A stretch of DNA of 64,000 nucleotides from Treponema sp. UBA4377 (lineage in GTDB: Bacteria > Spirochaetota > Spirochaetia > Treponematales > Treponemataceae): assembly GCA_002391235.1 (NCBI GenBank), contig DGRX01000013.1:81712-145711 (forward strand), written 5' to 3'. The notes beneath the pieces are model-generated. The model saw only the letters and a program-made list of their open reading frames with translations, was not told where the DNA came from and ran no database searches. Positions within the stretch are counted from its first letter, which is position 1. Each line of letters starts with the position of its first letter. Below, in pieces: positions 21,675-29,794 of the stretch. The position numbers and the translations under genes are program-made.

Positions 21675-22625
21675 TCATTCTTCTTTTTCAAAGAACGCCT
21701 TGTAAAAGCGCGTGGCGAGCGGTTGGCCAAAGGCGTCGGCAAGTTTTTGCGTCGCGCTTTCTTGGATCCAATTTAGCTCGCCGCCGACTTGCGACTTTAT
21801 GTCGTTTATTTTCTTCATCGTCTTTTTGTAGAAGCTGTTGAATTCCACCAGCGTCATCGGCTGGATGCCAAGGTTATTTGTGTCGATGATTCCAAAAACT
21901 TGATGCCGCTTTGAGTCTGTCGCTACCACGATATTTTCGCGGCCAGTCTTCATGTCTTTGTCCGTGAGCGCGACAAAATCGCCAAGGCAATATTCTGTGT
22001 GGCCAACCACTTGCGTTTGGTAATGCGCGTCGCGCAACAGCGCCTCTGGCCGGATCCACAGCGGGCCTTGCGTGACTTCGTTTCCGCTTCCGCTAAAATA
22101 TCCGTGCCAGTCCAAGAGTTCCTCAAACTCGTAGTTGAACGCAGCGTCTCCCTTTTGGAGCGAAAGCGAGCGCCAGGTCTTGTTCAAAAAGTCAATCGAC
22201 CATTTGCTTGCGTTCATGTTAAAAAGTTTTAGAATTGTCGCGACCCAAGTTTTGGAAAAGCCGCCGTGCGAGAACGCCACGCCGTCCGCCTCAAAAGCCA
22301 AGTCCAATATGTCGCGCGCGGAAAGCAAAAGACTTTTTATTATGCCCGCCCTTTCGTTTTGGTGGCCGGAACAGCCAGCGCCGTAAACCGTCGCGCTTAG
22401 GTAGCTCCAGTCGTGGTTTCCCAAAAGCGCCTTTCTGCGCTCGGGGTCCTGGCGGACAAAGGCGCAAATCGCCTCAAAGTTTTCGCCTTGCTCTGGCCAC
22501 TTGTTTTCCCACGCGTCAAAGTAGTCGCCCATAAAGACAATGCGGTCGTAGGAATCTTGCGGAAAACTTTTTGCCGCCTCCCACTCGCGCGAGCCGTGAA
22601 CGTCTGGAACAACTAAAACTTTCAT
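21675..22625 (-). CDS. Calcineurin-like metallophosphoesterase (316 aa)
   Basis: Motifs VPDVHGS, MGDYFDAW, LGNHDWSY, FSHGGFS and VVGHTE identify the family, closest in layout to the ApaH/PrpE type of dinucleotide or protein phosphatases. The start MKVLVVPDVHG is only six bases after TATAAT (22632-22637), so the message is probably leaderless. It is the third of four phosphoesterases in the island. The extra C-terminal 90 residues (KKTMKKINDIKSQVGGELN) are helical and unassigned. Confidence 0.82.
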   Translation of the reverse strand: MKVLVVPDVHGSREWEAAKSFPQDSYDRIVFMGDYFDAWENKWPEQGENFEAICAFVRQDPERRKALLGNHDWSYLSATVYGAGCSGHQNERAGIIKSLLLSARDILDLAFEADGVAFSHGGFSKTWVATILKLFNMNASKWSIDFLNKTWRSLSLQKGDAAFNYEFEELLDWHGYFSGSGNEVTQGPLWIRPEALLRDAHYQTQVVGHTEYCLGDFVALTDKDMKTGRENIVVATDSKRHQVFGIIDTNNLGIQPMTLVEFNSFYKKTMKKINDIKSQVGGELNWIQESATQKLADAFGQPLATRFYKAFFEKEE

Positions 22626-22631
22626 GCGGCC

Positions 22632-22704
22632 ATTATAGCACAAAGAGCAAGATCGCGCATTAAAGCGCAACTTTAATGACAATTCTGATGAACGAGAATA
22701 TAAT
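22632..22704. promoter_or_regulatory. Bidirectional palindromic promoter
   Basis: Leftward TATAAT (22632-22637) with TTTAATGCGC-like -35; rightward TTTAATGACA-N17-TATAAT (22699-22704). The rightward transcript would run antisense into the HTH gene at 22709. Confidence 0.65.
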
Positions 22705-22708
22705 TCAA

Positions 22709-23023
22709 TTATGATTTTAGACGAGCTATGACTGCGGACACGGCTTTTATGTCATCGTCGCTAAGCGAGTTCAAATCTTTAATAAGCCTTAAGACCGGCT
22801 TTTTAGTCTCTCTAGGAACGGAGGATTCAGAGTTTGAAACTAAGTATTCAACCGAGACGTTAAGCGCGTTTGCCAACTTTACTGCTTCTGTGGCTCTAGG
22901 AACTGTGCCTGCTTTTCTCATGCTAGACACGGTGGTTTCAGAAATGCCCATTTTGCTGGCAAGCCATCGGTATGTCGTGTTTTGCTCTCTTCGTAATGCT
23001 TCGACATTTTTCCAAAAAACCAT
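22709..23023 (-). CDS. cI-like helix-turn-helix repressor
   Basis: This 104-aa protein from MVFWKNVEALRREQ has an HTH: TTYRWLASKMGISETTVSSMRKAGTVPRATEAVKLANALNVSVEYLV, followed by a short helical tail. The chosen ATG lies six bases after TATAAT on the minus strand, so it too seems leaderless. It diverges from the lipoprotein operon at 23155, and a CTACG/CGTAG palindrome lies between them, the likely operator. Confidence 0.8.
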   Translation of the reverse strand: MVFWKNVEALRREQNTTYRWLASKMGISETTVSSMRKAGTVPRATEAVKLANALNVSVEYLVSNSESSVPRETKKPVLRLIKDLNSLSDDDIKAVSAVIARLKS

Positions 23024-23055
23024 ACTTTGATTATACAAAGGTGAAATGCTTATTT

Positions 23056-23125
23056 CCGTAGTTTTTCTATTGAATAATGCGGTTTTAAGTAGTATATTTG
23101 GTAATAACTACGAAAACCCGTAGTT
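23056..23125. promoter_or_regulatory. Operator sites between repressor and lipoprotein operon
   Basis: AACTACGAAAACCCGTAGTT (23106-23125) is an inverted repeat, and CCGTAGTTTTT at 23056 repeats a half site. Two sites 50 bases apart would allow the HTH protein to control both divergent genes. Confidence 0.5.
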
Positions 23126-23154
23126 CTTATAAATTCAATTTAGGAGAAGAAAAA

Positions 23155-24003
23155 ATGAAAAGAATTTTTTCTGTTAGACTTGCGGTTTTTGCCACAATAT
23201 CATCGTTGCTTTTAGCGTCTTGCTCTTCAACAAAGTCTATTGGGGTTAACACAAAAAAGACAGAGACCAATATAGTTGACTGGTCGAATAGGAATCTTGA
23301 CGTCGTGGCCAAGCCAGAGTGGCTAAAAAAATTGGTGGTAGGAAATTCCGATTTATTTAAAAAAGAATTTGGGGTTGAAAAGGACGCTATAGTAAAATTT
23401 GGAATCGCCGGAGCTAAGACACGTGACGCTTCGATTGCCGCTAGCCGGGTTAATTACAATGCCATGAGGGCGGAAGAGATAAAGAAAAAGGTTGTTTCGG
23501 AGGCTGCTGCAACGCTTAACAATGAAGGTTATACAGAGGCGATAGCCAATGCGGCGTTTGTTGCTAAACTTGACTTGAGCGGGCACCAACTAGTTACACA
23601 GTTTTGGCAGAAGATTGAAAGCTATGATAAAAAGAGCGACGAAATTACAACAGAATTTATATGCTATTCTGTTTATAAAATTTCAAGAGAAGATTGGACA
23701 AAGACATTAAAGGGCTATTTATCTCAAGTAATTCCCGCTCTACCTGATTCGCAAGCCCAGGTGAAAATGGCCCAGACAATCAAGTCTTTGTATGAAGACA
23801 CTGCAAAAGAAAAAGAGATGAGCCAGCAGGCGGCTTTGGCTCAGTTCAGGGCTCAGGAAGAAGAAGCTCGCGTAAAGCAAGCCGAGGCTGCCGCGCAAGT
23901 TGCCAAGAACAATTCTGTGGCGGCTGTGGAGCAGGCGAAACGAGCGTCAAACAATGTTGATTGGGCGAGCACTCTATCGAAGGCTGCTGAAAACTTGTAT
24001 TAA
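23155..24003 (+). CDS. Lipoprotein with helical C-terminus
   Basis: MKRIFSVRLAVFATISSLLLASCSS is a standard lipoprotein signal (lipobox LLASC). TAGGAGA precedes the ATG. The 282-aa product has a mixed central domain (residues 60-200, DASIAASRVNYNAMRAEEIKKKVVSEAAA resembling LPP20-type lipoproteins), then a long Ala/Gln/Glu-rich helix (residues 215-275) that may form a coiled coil. It is the first gene of a three-gene envelope operon. Confidence 0.7.
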   Translation: MKRIFSVRLAVFATISSLLLASCSSTKSIGVNTKKTETNIVDWSNRNLDVVAKPEWLKKLVVGNSDLFKKEFGVEKDAIVKFGIAGAKTRDASIAASRVNYNAMRAEEIKKKVVSEAAATLNNEGYTEAIANAAFVAKLDLSGHQLVTQFWQKIESYDKKSDEITTEFICYSVYKISREDWTKTLKGYLSQVIPALPDSQAQVKMAQTIKSLYEDTAKEKEMSQQAALAQFRAQEEEARVKQAEAAAQVAKNNSVAAVEQAKRASNNVDWASTLSKAAENLY

Positions 24004-24009
24004 AATAAT

Positions 24010-25038
24010 ATGGACATGAAAGATTTTAATAAATCGCTTGCGTGCGTTTTAATTTTCATGTGCGCGTCTGGACTTTGTTTTGGAAAAAGCAAAAAAAAGG
24101 ATTCCAAGGCAAAGTCCGACGCCCCGCTTTGGCTTACTGACGCGGGCCGATATTCTGTTTTTCCTGACAGCAGTTTTGTTTCTTCGTTTGCAAACGGGAG
24201 CTCCGCCGATGAAGCCAAAGAAAAGGCGTTGGCCGAAATTTCGCATGGAATTAAGACAAGCGTTTTGGCTGAAACAAAGCGACGGTATTCTATGGCGCAA
24301 GAAGGTTATTCAGCCTCGGAAAGGCTTTCTATAGACGAAAAACAAAAGATTCAGTCTAAGAATGATCTTTACATGGCTGAATGGACAACGCCTTATTATG
24401 ATTCGGCAATGGGGATGTACGCTTGTGTCGCTTACATAAACAGAAGAAAGGCTTTTGAGTATGTTCGGCCTACGCTGGACAAAGCAAAAGAGCTGTTTCC
24501 TGACGCGTATCAAAAAGCACTTTTACAAGATGATGACTTTAAGAAAATAGTCTGCATTAAGCGGAGCCAAGACTTGTTAAAAGATTTCTATTCCGTTTAT
24601 GATTTCGCGCGCTTTATACAGCCAAGCGCGGCGGAAGACTATCATGACATTGATTTGCTTTGCGGAAAGAGTTTCGCCAAGTTGAGCGAATTGAAGTCAA
24701 AGGTTGTAGTCAGTGTTCTCGTCAAAAAAGATGCAAATGTCGAAGCAAAAGAATGCCTTAAAAAAGTTCTGAATGACGCGGGTTTTTCTGTTTCGGATTT
24801 TGATTCCAGCTATGTCGCTTTGTTGGAAACATCCTTTGAGATTGCAAAGAAAGAAAAGGTTTATTTATCTTATCCGGCTATTTCTGTTGAAGTGCGAAGG
24901 GTTGCTGACGGCCAGATTGTCGGTTCATATTCCAATAAGTTGGAAAAATGCGCCGGCTTTGACTTGAATGGGGCAAAGCAAAAGGCCGAATTCGAAATAA
25001 AAAGGGATTTGGAAGAAAATTTTATAAGCAAACTGTAA
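24010..25038 (+). CDS. LPP20-like secreted protein
   Basis: The protein (342 aa) has a signal peptide (residues about 5-25, ACVLIFMCASGLCFG) and the LPP20 pattern SSFANGSSADEAKEKALAEISHGIKTSVLAETKRR, seen in FlgP- and FlgT-type envelope proteins. A second domain follows (VVVSVLVKKDANVEAKECLKKVLNDAGFSV). The gap to the previous gene is six bases and to the next nine bases, so the three are one operon. Confidence 0.65.
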   Translation: MDMKDFNKSLACVLIFMCASGLCFGKSKKKDSKAKSDAPLWLTDAGRYSVFPDSSFVSSFANGSSADEAKEKALAEISHGIKTSVLAETKRRYSMAQEGYSASERLSIDEKQKIQSKNDLYMAEWTTPYYDSAMGMYACVAYINRRKAFEYVRPTLDKAKELFPDAYQKALLQDDDFKKIVCIKRSQDLLKDFYSVYDFARFIQPSAAEDYHDIDLLCGKSFAKLSELKSKVVVSVLVKKDANVEAKECLKKVLNDAGFSVSDFDSSYVALLETSFEIAKKEKVYLSYPAISVEVRRVADGQIVGSYSNKLEKCAGFDLNGAKQKAEFEIKRDLEENFISKL

Positions 25039-25047
25039 GAGGTTTTT

Positions 25048-26559
25048 ATGAAAAAGAAGTTTTTGTTTGTCGCTTTGTTGACAGTTATGAGCGCCGCTTT
25101 TTTTTGCCAGGTCACTGACTCAAAGAAGGGGTATTTTAAGTTGGCGTGGGGATCCACGGTTGAGGATGCAAAGAAAGCTGGGTATAAATTGACAAAGCAT
25201 GAGTTGAGTTCTAAGGCGCGTGAAGACTTGCTCGAACCGGTTGATTTTTATTTAGTTACCCCCCGAGAGAGTGTAGTAAAAAACCTTTCCTTTTGGTATT
25301 ACGACGGAAAGCTTTTTGATGTTTTCGAAAAGGTTCAACTGCAAAATGTTCAGTCCAAAATCGAAAGCCGCTATGGAAATTTTAAGAAAAATGGAATTTC
25401 TAAGCTTAGTAATGGCGTTATGACGGATGTTGTATTAGATAATAACGGTAAGATTCTTTCTAGCTCGATTTCCATTGCGCCAAATGGATCTCAACTTGAT
25501 GTTGCAATGTTCGATTGGAGTGTCGCAAAAAAAGTTTTTAAAAACTTTAGAGATTCTGCGGCGGATGTTGGCGGCAACGACAGCGAAGGTCTTGTATCAG
25601 CTCTTGAAACGCTGGCAAAAAAGCTTGTGAATACAGGCGACGACAAAGTTTCGACATACGCGATTCTGAAGTTTTCTTCCGATTTTAACAATGTTCAGTA
25701 TGAGGAATATATTACGGACATTTTAACAGAAGCTATTTTCAATACCGGTTCTGTAAAAATTATAGAACGCGCTAACCTTGAAAAAATTCTAAAAGAGCAA
25801 AAGCTTCAAGCAAGTGGTTTGATAAATGAAAAGACTGCTAAGGCGGTTGGAATGGTGTCTGGCGCGGATTACGTTTGCTACGGCTCCATAAAAGACATTG
25901 GAGCAAAATTCACGATCATTGCCCGCGTTGTTGATGTTGAGACAGGCGAAATTTGCGCGATGAGCCGTGACACAATCGAAAAGGACGAATATTTGCTTGG
26001 TTCATCTGGCGGTTCCTCTCGTTCACCTGAGACTAAATCAAATCGCGTTTCCGGCAAACCTGACAAAACAGCATGGACGTTAAAAAAATACAGAAGCGAG
26101 TTTGATGGATGCACTATTTACACATTTATTTGTCCATGCGCGGATGGCGCTTTCTTGTTCTTTGGCTATGAAAAGCGAGACAATCCATTGGAGTCTAGAG
26201 TTAGGGCTTGCCATGGAAAAATATATTCCGATGGTTATGTTGTAGATATAAAGCTTGAAAATGGCGCCTTTGTACATAAAGAGCTTGATTATAACGGTGG
26301 AAATTCTTTTCGCTGGTATTTAAAATCAGGAACGGTAAAGGGGGCTTTCGATGCAGAACGCGTAAATATTTATAAAGAAACAGTAGAAGATGCTAGGGAC
26401 TTTTACAATTATTACAAAGAAAATGATTCTATTATTTTAAGAGAAACCAAAAGGGATTCGATCCATAGTTTCAAAACAGCAGGTTTTATGGCTTTGCTTG
26501 AGCAAAACGGGATAACCGACAAAGAGATTATGGACGCCTTGGCAAACGAAGAGTTCTAG
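25048..26559 (+). CDS. CsgG/FlgO-like secreted protein
   Basis: After a signal peptide (MKKKFLFVALLTVMSAAFFCQ) the 503-aa protein has a first domain of unknown type, then a CsgG-like region at residues 180-310: FNTGSVKIIERANLEKILKEQKLQASGLINEKTAKAVGMVSGADYVCYGSIKD. CsgG proteins form outer-membrane secretion pores or associate with flagellar and envelope rings. The C-terminal 170 residues are unassigned. With two LPP20-type partners this looks like an envelope assembly. A strong terminator follows. Confidence 0.7.
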   Translation: MKKKFLFVALLTVMSAAFFCQVTDSKKGYFKLAWGSTVEDAKKAGYKLTKHELSSKAREDLLEPVDFYLVTPRESVVKNLSFWYYDGKLFDVFEKVQLQNVQSKIESRYGNFKKNGISKLSNGVMTDVVLDNNGKILSSSISIAPNGSQLDVAMFDWSVAKKVFKNFRDSAADVGGNDSEGLVSALETLAKKLVNTGDDKVSTYAILKFSSDFNNVQYEEYITDILTEAIFNTGSVKIIERANLEKILKEQKLQASGLINEKTAKAVGMVSGADYVCYGSIKDIGAKFTIIARVVDVETGEICAMSRDTIEKDEYLLGSSGGSSRSPETKSNRVSGKPDKTAWTLKKYRSEFDGCTIYTFICPCADGAFLFFGYEKRDNPLESRVRACHGKIYSDGYVVDIKLENGAFVHKELDYNGGNSFRWYLKSGTVKGAFDAERVNIYKETVEDARDFYNYYKENDSIILRETKRDSIHSFKTAGFMALLEQNGITDKEIMDALANEEF

Positions 26560-26566
26560 GTTTTTA

Positions 26567-26609
26567 AAAACTGGCTTTCCACGAAAATTGGAAAGCCAGT
26601 TTTTTTTTG
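26567..26609 (+). terminator. Rho-independent terminator of the envelope operon
   Basis: AAACTGGCTTTCC and GGAAAGCCAGTTT form a 13-bp stem with a nine-base loop, followed by a long T run. Confidence 0.9.
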
Positions 26610-26663
26610 CAATTGCCCCGACGGTAACTTGTCATAGAAGTAATTTTTTAATATCTTTATTAT

Positions 26664-27452
26664 ATGAGCGTAAAATTTCTTGTGCCGGAAATTAACAAAA
26701 AAAGGTGGGCCGCTGAGTTCAAGAAAAGAATCCGTTCTCGCAAATTAAAGTCAAAGGACTTGTGCGACATTGGCGCGGAAACAAATTACGAGCAGAAAAT
26801 TAATAAATATAAAAACGGCGCGATACCCTCAATAGACATCTTTTTGACTTTTTGCAGGTTTTTTAATCTTCCGCCGGATTCATTTTTGTTCGCAAAGCCT
26901 AAATGGGTGGAATGTGACATCGCCTTTGGGAACATAGGCATTTCATTAAATCGATGGCTGGGATGGTTGGGCGATGTTTTCTATATAATTCCATTTAATG
27001 AAAATAAAAACGAAGACAAAAAGAGTCGTGGCGGCGTTTCCACTTATAAAGTCACTCTCTTTGACAAAGAGCCAAGTCCCTCAAAATTTTCGACTTTTCA
27101 TCTTTCTGGAACGGAATATGACTTAAAAGAGCGCGTTAAAGATGGAAAAGTTATTTATCGATTTCCTCATGTGAACAACGAAAGAACCTCTAAAAAAATT
27201 TTCTCGCTTTTGAAAAAATACAAGCTTTCAAACAAGCAAATACAAGCCTTGCTGGGCTTAAGCTGCCAGTCTCTGACAAACAGAAAAAGGGAAATCCAGT
27301 CTTGGACAACCCAAGACATTTACAAATTGTCCTGGGTTTTAAATAAGCCTTTTGAAAGTCTTCTTGTAATTGATTACAGGGAAGAAACCCGCGAAGCGCT
27401 TTTTGATCCAATTGTTTTCTTAAGGGAGTGCTTGCGCGATGCCTATCACTAA
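26664..27452 (+). CDS. Unknown protein with N- and C-terminal HTH domains (paralogue 2)
   Basis: This 262-aa protein is colinear with the 16427 gene: KFLVPEINKKRWAAEFK start, YEQKINKYKNGAIPSIDIFLTFCRFF in the first HTH, LSNKQIQALLGLSCQSLTNRKREIQSWTTQDIYKLSWVLNKPFESLL in the second, and ALFDPIVF near the end. The middle region diverges, which suggests it is the variable or ligand-facing part. A TATTAT box directly precedes the ATG. It converges with a small Xre gene. Confidence 0.7.
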   Translation: MSVKFLVPEINKKRWAAEFKKRIRSRKLKSKDLCDIGAETNYEQKINKYKNGAIPSIDIFLTFCRFFNLPPDSFLFAKPKWVECDIAFGNIGISLNRWLGWLGDVFYIIPFNENKNEDKKSRGGVSTYKVTLFDKEPSPSKFSTFHLSGTEYDLKERVKDGKVIYRFPHVNNERTSKKIFSLLKKYKLSNKQIQALLGLSCQSLTNRKREIQSWTTQDIYKLSWVLNKPFESLLVIDYREETREALFDPIVFLRECLRDAYH

Positions 27453-27473
27453 AACTCGCCTTTGTTCTTGAGT

Positions 27474-27740
27474 TCATGCTTCTTCGTATTCAAAATCAAC
27501 GGTTCCTTTGGCGACAAGATCGTCCATTTTTACGCCAAGGATGGACTCCAGAGCCAAAAGGTTGTCCAAAGAAGGCATGTTTTTTCCGGCGAACCAATTG
27601 TAAATAGTTTGAACGTAAGGAAAGCCAAGCCTGGCTTGAACTTGTCTTGGCGTAATTCCTTTTTGTTCCATAACCGTCTTGATCTTTCGTCCTGTTCCCT
27701 TCATGTCTGGAACGGCCTTTATATAAGATGATTTAATCAT
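27474..27740 (-). CDS. Xre-family regulator, paralogue of the 16073 gene
   Basis: The 88-aa HTH protein (GTGRKIKTVMEQKGITPRQVQARLGFPYVQTIYNWFAGKNMPSLDNLLALESILGVKMDDL) shares GFPYVQT.YNWF.G with the 16073 regulator. CAGGAG precedes the ATG. A minus-strand promoter TTTAATGACA-N16-TATAAT lies at about 27797-27830. Here it converges with a dual-HTH gene instead of diverging. Confidence 0.8.
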   Translation of the reverse strand: MIKSSYIKAVPDMKGTGRKIKTVMEQKGITPRQVQARLGFPYVQTIYNWFAGKNMPSLDNLLALESILGVKMDDLVAKGTVDFEYEEA

Positions 27741-27796
27741 GGAAAACTCCTGTTTAAGCTTATCGTTGCTTTTGCAATTGCATTCACTGTCTACAG

Positions 27797-27892
27797 ATTA
27801 TAAAGCATCGCTTTAATTTGTCATTAAACTTAAAATTTAAAGTGTTTGTGTTAAAGAACGTCTTTAATGACAATTCACCGTTTCTGCGTTAT
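27797..27892. promoter_or_regulatory. Divergent island promoters for two HTH genes
   Basis: Leftward: TTTAATGACA, 16 bases, TATAAT. Rightward: TTTAATGACA, 17 bases, TATCCT (about 27887-27892). The usual compact palindrome is here split by about 40 bases. Confidence 0.55.
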
Positions 27893-27923
27893 CCTACGTT
27901 CAGATAGGAGACATGCGTGGTTT

Positions 27924-28157
27924 ATGGAAAGACCTGTGATTGACATTCCCGCGACGTCAAAGAGACTCAAAGAAATTCGCGAAAAGCGCGGGCTAAAAAT
28001 ATCAGATGTTCAAAAGTTCTTCAAATTTGAATATCCGCAGGCCGTTTACGATTGGGAGAACCCCGAGAAAAAGACTCTTCCCAGAATCGAAAACCTTGTC
28101 TTCTTGGCAAAGATTTACGGTGTTTCTATGGACGAGCTGATTGTTTATGAGCGGTGA
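27924..28157 (+). CDS. Small Xre-family regulator
   Basis: From MERPVIDIPATSKRLKEIREKRGLKISDVQKFFKFEYPQAVYDWENPEKKTLPRIENLVFLAKIYGVSMDELI this is a single HTH domain (77 aa) of a type common in gut bacteria. GGAG lies 17 bases before the ATG, slightly far; a short overlapping frame starts at 27913 nearer to it. Convergent with the 28187 gene. Confidence 0.7.
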   Translation: MERPVIDIPATSKRLKEIREKRGLKISDVQKFFKFEYPQAVYDWENPEKKTLPRIENLVFLAKIYGVSMDELIVYER

Positions 28158-28186
28158 GGAAGTGGAGGGTGGAATTAAATTCTTTT

Positions 28187-28681
28187 TCAAAGTTTCATCG
28201 CATATTCCACGCTTGTGTTTAATATGGCCGCGGCCTTGGAAAGCGACATAAGCTCTTTGTCCAAGGCTTCGCTTACAGCCGACTCTAGAACGCTTTCAAA
28301 GTTGTCCGCAGTGTACGATATTTTTCTGCCCAAGACTTCTTCAAGATGCTTAATTTTTCTTTCCCGTATCGCGGGAATGACGGCGCTTTTTTCCGTCACT
28401 CTTTCTCCAAGCTCAAAAAATGAGTCCACGTTTATTTTAAAGTATCTTGCAACGCTTATCAAAAGGATGTCCGTAAACATTTCTTTTCCGGCAAAACACG
28501 CCTTGAGCCGTTTCTTGTCGAAGTCTTTTGAGAATTCTTTTCCGGGAAAACATGCCTTGAGCCATTCTTTGTTGAAGTCGTTTGAGAATTCTTCGGCAAG
28601 GTCGTCCGGGGTTATGTCGCGCAGCAGGCATTGTTCGTATAAGCGGTCTGAAAAAAGTTTTTTGATGTCAGGCAGTTCCAT
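28187..28681 (-). CDS. Unknown protein with internal tandem repeat
   Basis: The ATG at 28681 follows GGAAGG and gives MELPDIKKLFSDRLYEQ (164 aa). Residues 33-50 and 51-68 are near-identical units (FSNDFNKEWLKACFPGKE and FSKDFDKKRLKACFAGKE), a recent 54-base duplication. The C-terminal part is helical. No family recognised; weak resemblance of LSKAAAILNTSVEYAM to an HTH. Promoter in the palindromic element at 28692. Confidence 0.55.
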   Translation of the reverse strand: MELPDIKKLFSDRLYEQCLLRDITPDDLAEEFSNDFNKEWLKACFPGKEFSKDFDKKRLKACFAGKEMFTDILLISVARYFKINVDSFFELGERVTEKSAVIPAIRERKIKHLEEVLGRKISYTADNFESVLESAVSEALDKELMSLSKAAAILNTSVEYAMKL

Positions 28682-28691
28682 AGCGCCTTCC

Positions 28692-28738
28692 AATATAGCG
28701 CTAGTCCGCGTTCCGCGCATTAAAGCCGCGCTTTAATC
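28692..28738 (-). promoter_or_regulatory. Palindromic promoter (GCGC arms)
   Basis: Minus-strand TATATT (28692-28697) and the palindrome GCGCATTAAAG-N6-CTTTAAT. The TAA of the next upstream gene (28733) is formed by this palindrome. Confidence 0.55.
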
Positions 28739-29140
28739 TTGGCGTTGGCTTTCAAGCCATTTTTTCTTTTCGTCTTGCGCGGCACTAGTTAATTCGGCAA
28801 GGACTTTGTCGTATTCGCTTTTGTCAAAATAAAATTTCTGCGGATCTCTTTCACACCTGTATTCGTCAACCGTCCATTCAACGACATTGTCAGAAACTGG
28901 CCTGCATTTGGCGATCAAAGAACTGCATTCCCAAACACCGCAACCGCAATGAGCCAACACGACCAAGTTTCTCTCTTGCGCCCTTTCGTCAAGAATATCC
29001 CAACAATTAGCGGGATTGTAGTCATCGGACTCGATTTTCTTTCCGTCAATGAAAAAATAGAAGGCCAAGTAATTTCCGCATTGGTCGCCTTGTTTTAAGT
29101 TGACTCGTTCGGTGGCAAAGGACAGTTTGCTTATTTTCAT
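28733..29140 (-). CDS. Unknown cysteine-containing protein
   Basis: This 135-aa protein begins MKISKLSFATERVNLKQGDQCGNYLAFYFFIDGKK, with VVLAHCGCGVWECSSLIA in the middle and a charged helical C-terminus. The HCGCGVWEC cluster could bind a metal, but no family is recognised. Its TAA lies inside the next promoter palindrome, and its own promoter is at 29225 with a hairpin in the leader. Confidence 0.55.
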   Translation of the reverse strand: MKISKLSFATERVNLKQGDQCGNYLAFYFFIDGKKIESDDYNPANCWDILDERAQERNLVVLAHCGCGVWECSSLIAKCRPVSDNVVEWTVDEYRCERDPQKFYFDKSEYDKVLAELTSAAQDEKKKWLESQRQD

Positions 29141-29159
29141 TTTTCGCTCCGCTTGTGCC

Positions 29160-29216
29160 GAGAACGATAAGCGCGGGTACGCTATATATGCGAGTTATGC
29201 GCGCCTTCCGTTCTCG
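29160..29216 (-). ncRNA. Leader hairpin with TATATGCGAG loop
   Basis: Arms GAGAACG/CGTTCTC with inner TAAGCGCG/GCGCC-like pairing; tip TACGCTATATATGCGAG, as at 20847-20962. It lies in the leader of the 29140 gene. Confidence 0.45.
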
Positions 29217-29224
29217 ACAGGAAT

Positions 29225-29297
29225 AATTATAGCGCGCTTGCGTTTCTTGTCATTAAAGTATTACTTTATTGACAACTTCTTCTTTATGGCTTACACT
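29225..29297. promoter_or_regulatory. Bidirectional palindromic promoter
   Basis: Leftward TGACA-type arm with TATAAT near 29225-29230; rightward TTGACA (29269-29274), 17 bases, TACACT (29292-29297), feeding hairpin sRNA copy 3. Confidence 0.7.
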
Positions 29298-29302
29298 TAA
29301 AG

Positions 29303-29368
29303 AGCCTTGAATGGTCGACCGCGGGGGTAATAAGAACCCTCTTTCGCTTGACCATTCAAGGCTTTTTT
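29303..29368 (+). ncRNA. Hairpin sRNA family, copy 3
   Basis: AGCCTTGAATGGTC pairs perfectly with GACCATTCAAGGCT; inner stem GGGT/ACCC; loop AATAAGA; T6 at the end. Confidence 0.7.
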
Positions 29369-29428
29369 GTTGTGTCAACTTACCTCGAACAGCATTATAA
29401 TCGCGCTTTAATCAAATTACATTTTTTG

Positions 29429-29457
29429 TTGACAAAATTGTATTTACACTTTATAAT
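29429..29457 (+). promoter_or_regulatory. brnTA promoter
   Basis: TTGACA, 17 bases, TATAAT; the spacer holds TGTATTTACA, a palindrome suited to BrnA autorepression. Confidence 0.65.
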
Positions 29458-29476
29458 TACTTTTAGGCGGTGAGAA

Positions 29477-29794
29477 ATGCCAAAAGGCAAATTGGTGGTA
29501 AAAGGCCGGTTTGAGTGGTTCAGCGAAAAAAGCGAGGCGAACAAAAAGCACGGATTCACTTTTGAAGAAATCCTTGACGCTTTTGACGACCCGTTTTTCT
29601 ATGAAATCTACGACTCCGGACATTCAAAAGTGAACCAAGCCAGGTACAACGGCTTTGGGTATGCGAAAGGGCAGCTTCTTGTGGCGCAAATCGTCTACAC
29701 GGAAGCGGAACGGACGCATATAATTTCGGCTCGTCCCGCAACGTCACGGGAAAGGAAACTGTATTATGAAAGAATTAAAGAAATTTATCGCTGA
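29477..29794 (+). CDS. brnT: BrnT-type toxin
   Basis: BrnT is a RelE-fold ribonuclease toxin. This 105-aa protein has the family pattern: FEWFSEKSEANKKHGFTFEEILDAFDDP, a central YAKGQLLVAQIVYTEAERT strand, and the terminal THIISARPATSRERKLYYE with the conserved ISAR-x-A motif. GGCGGTGAG precedes the ATG. The antitoxin gene overlaps its 3' end by 29 bases, the reversed toxin-first order usual for brnTA. Confidence 0.9.
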   Translation: MPKGKLVVKGRFEWFSEKSEANKKHGFTFEEILDAFDDPFFYEIYDSGHSKVNQARYNGFGYAKGQLLVAQIVYTEAERTHIISARPATSRERKLYYERIKEIYR

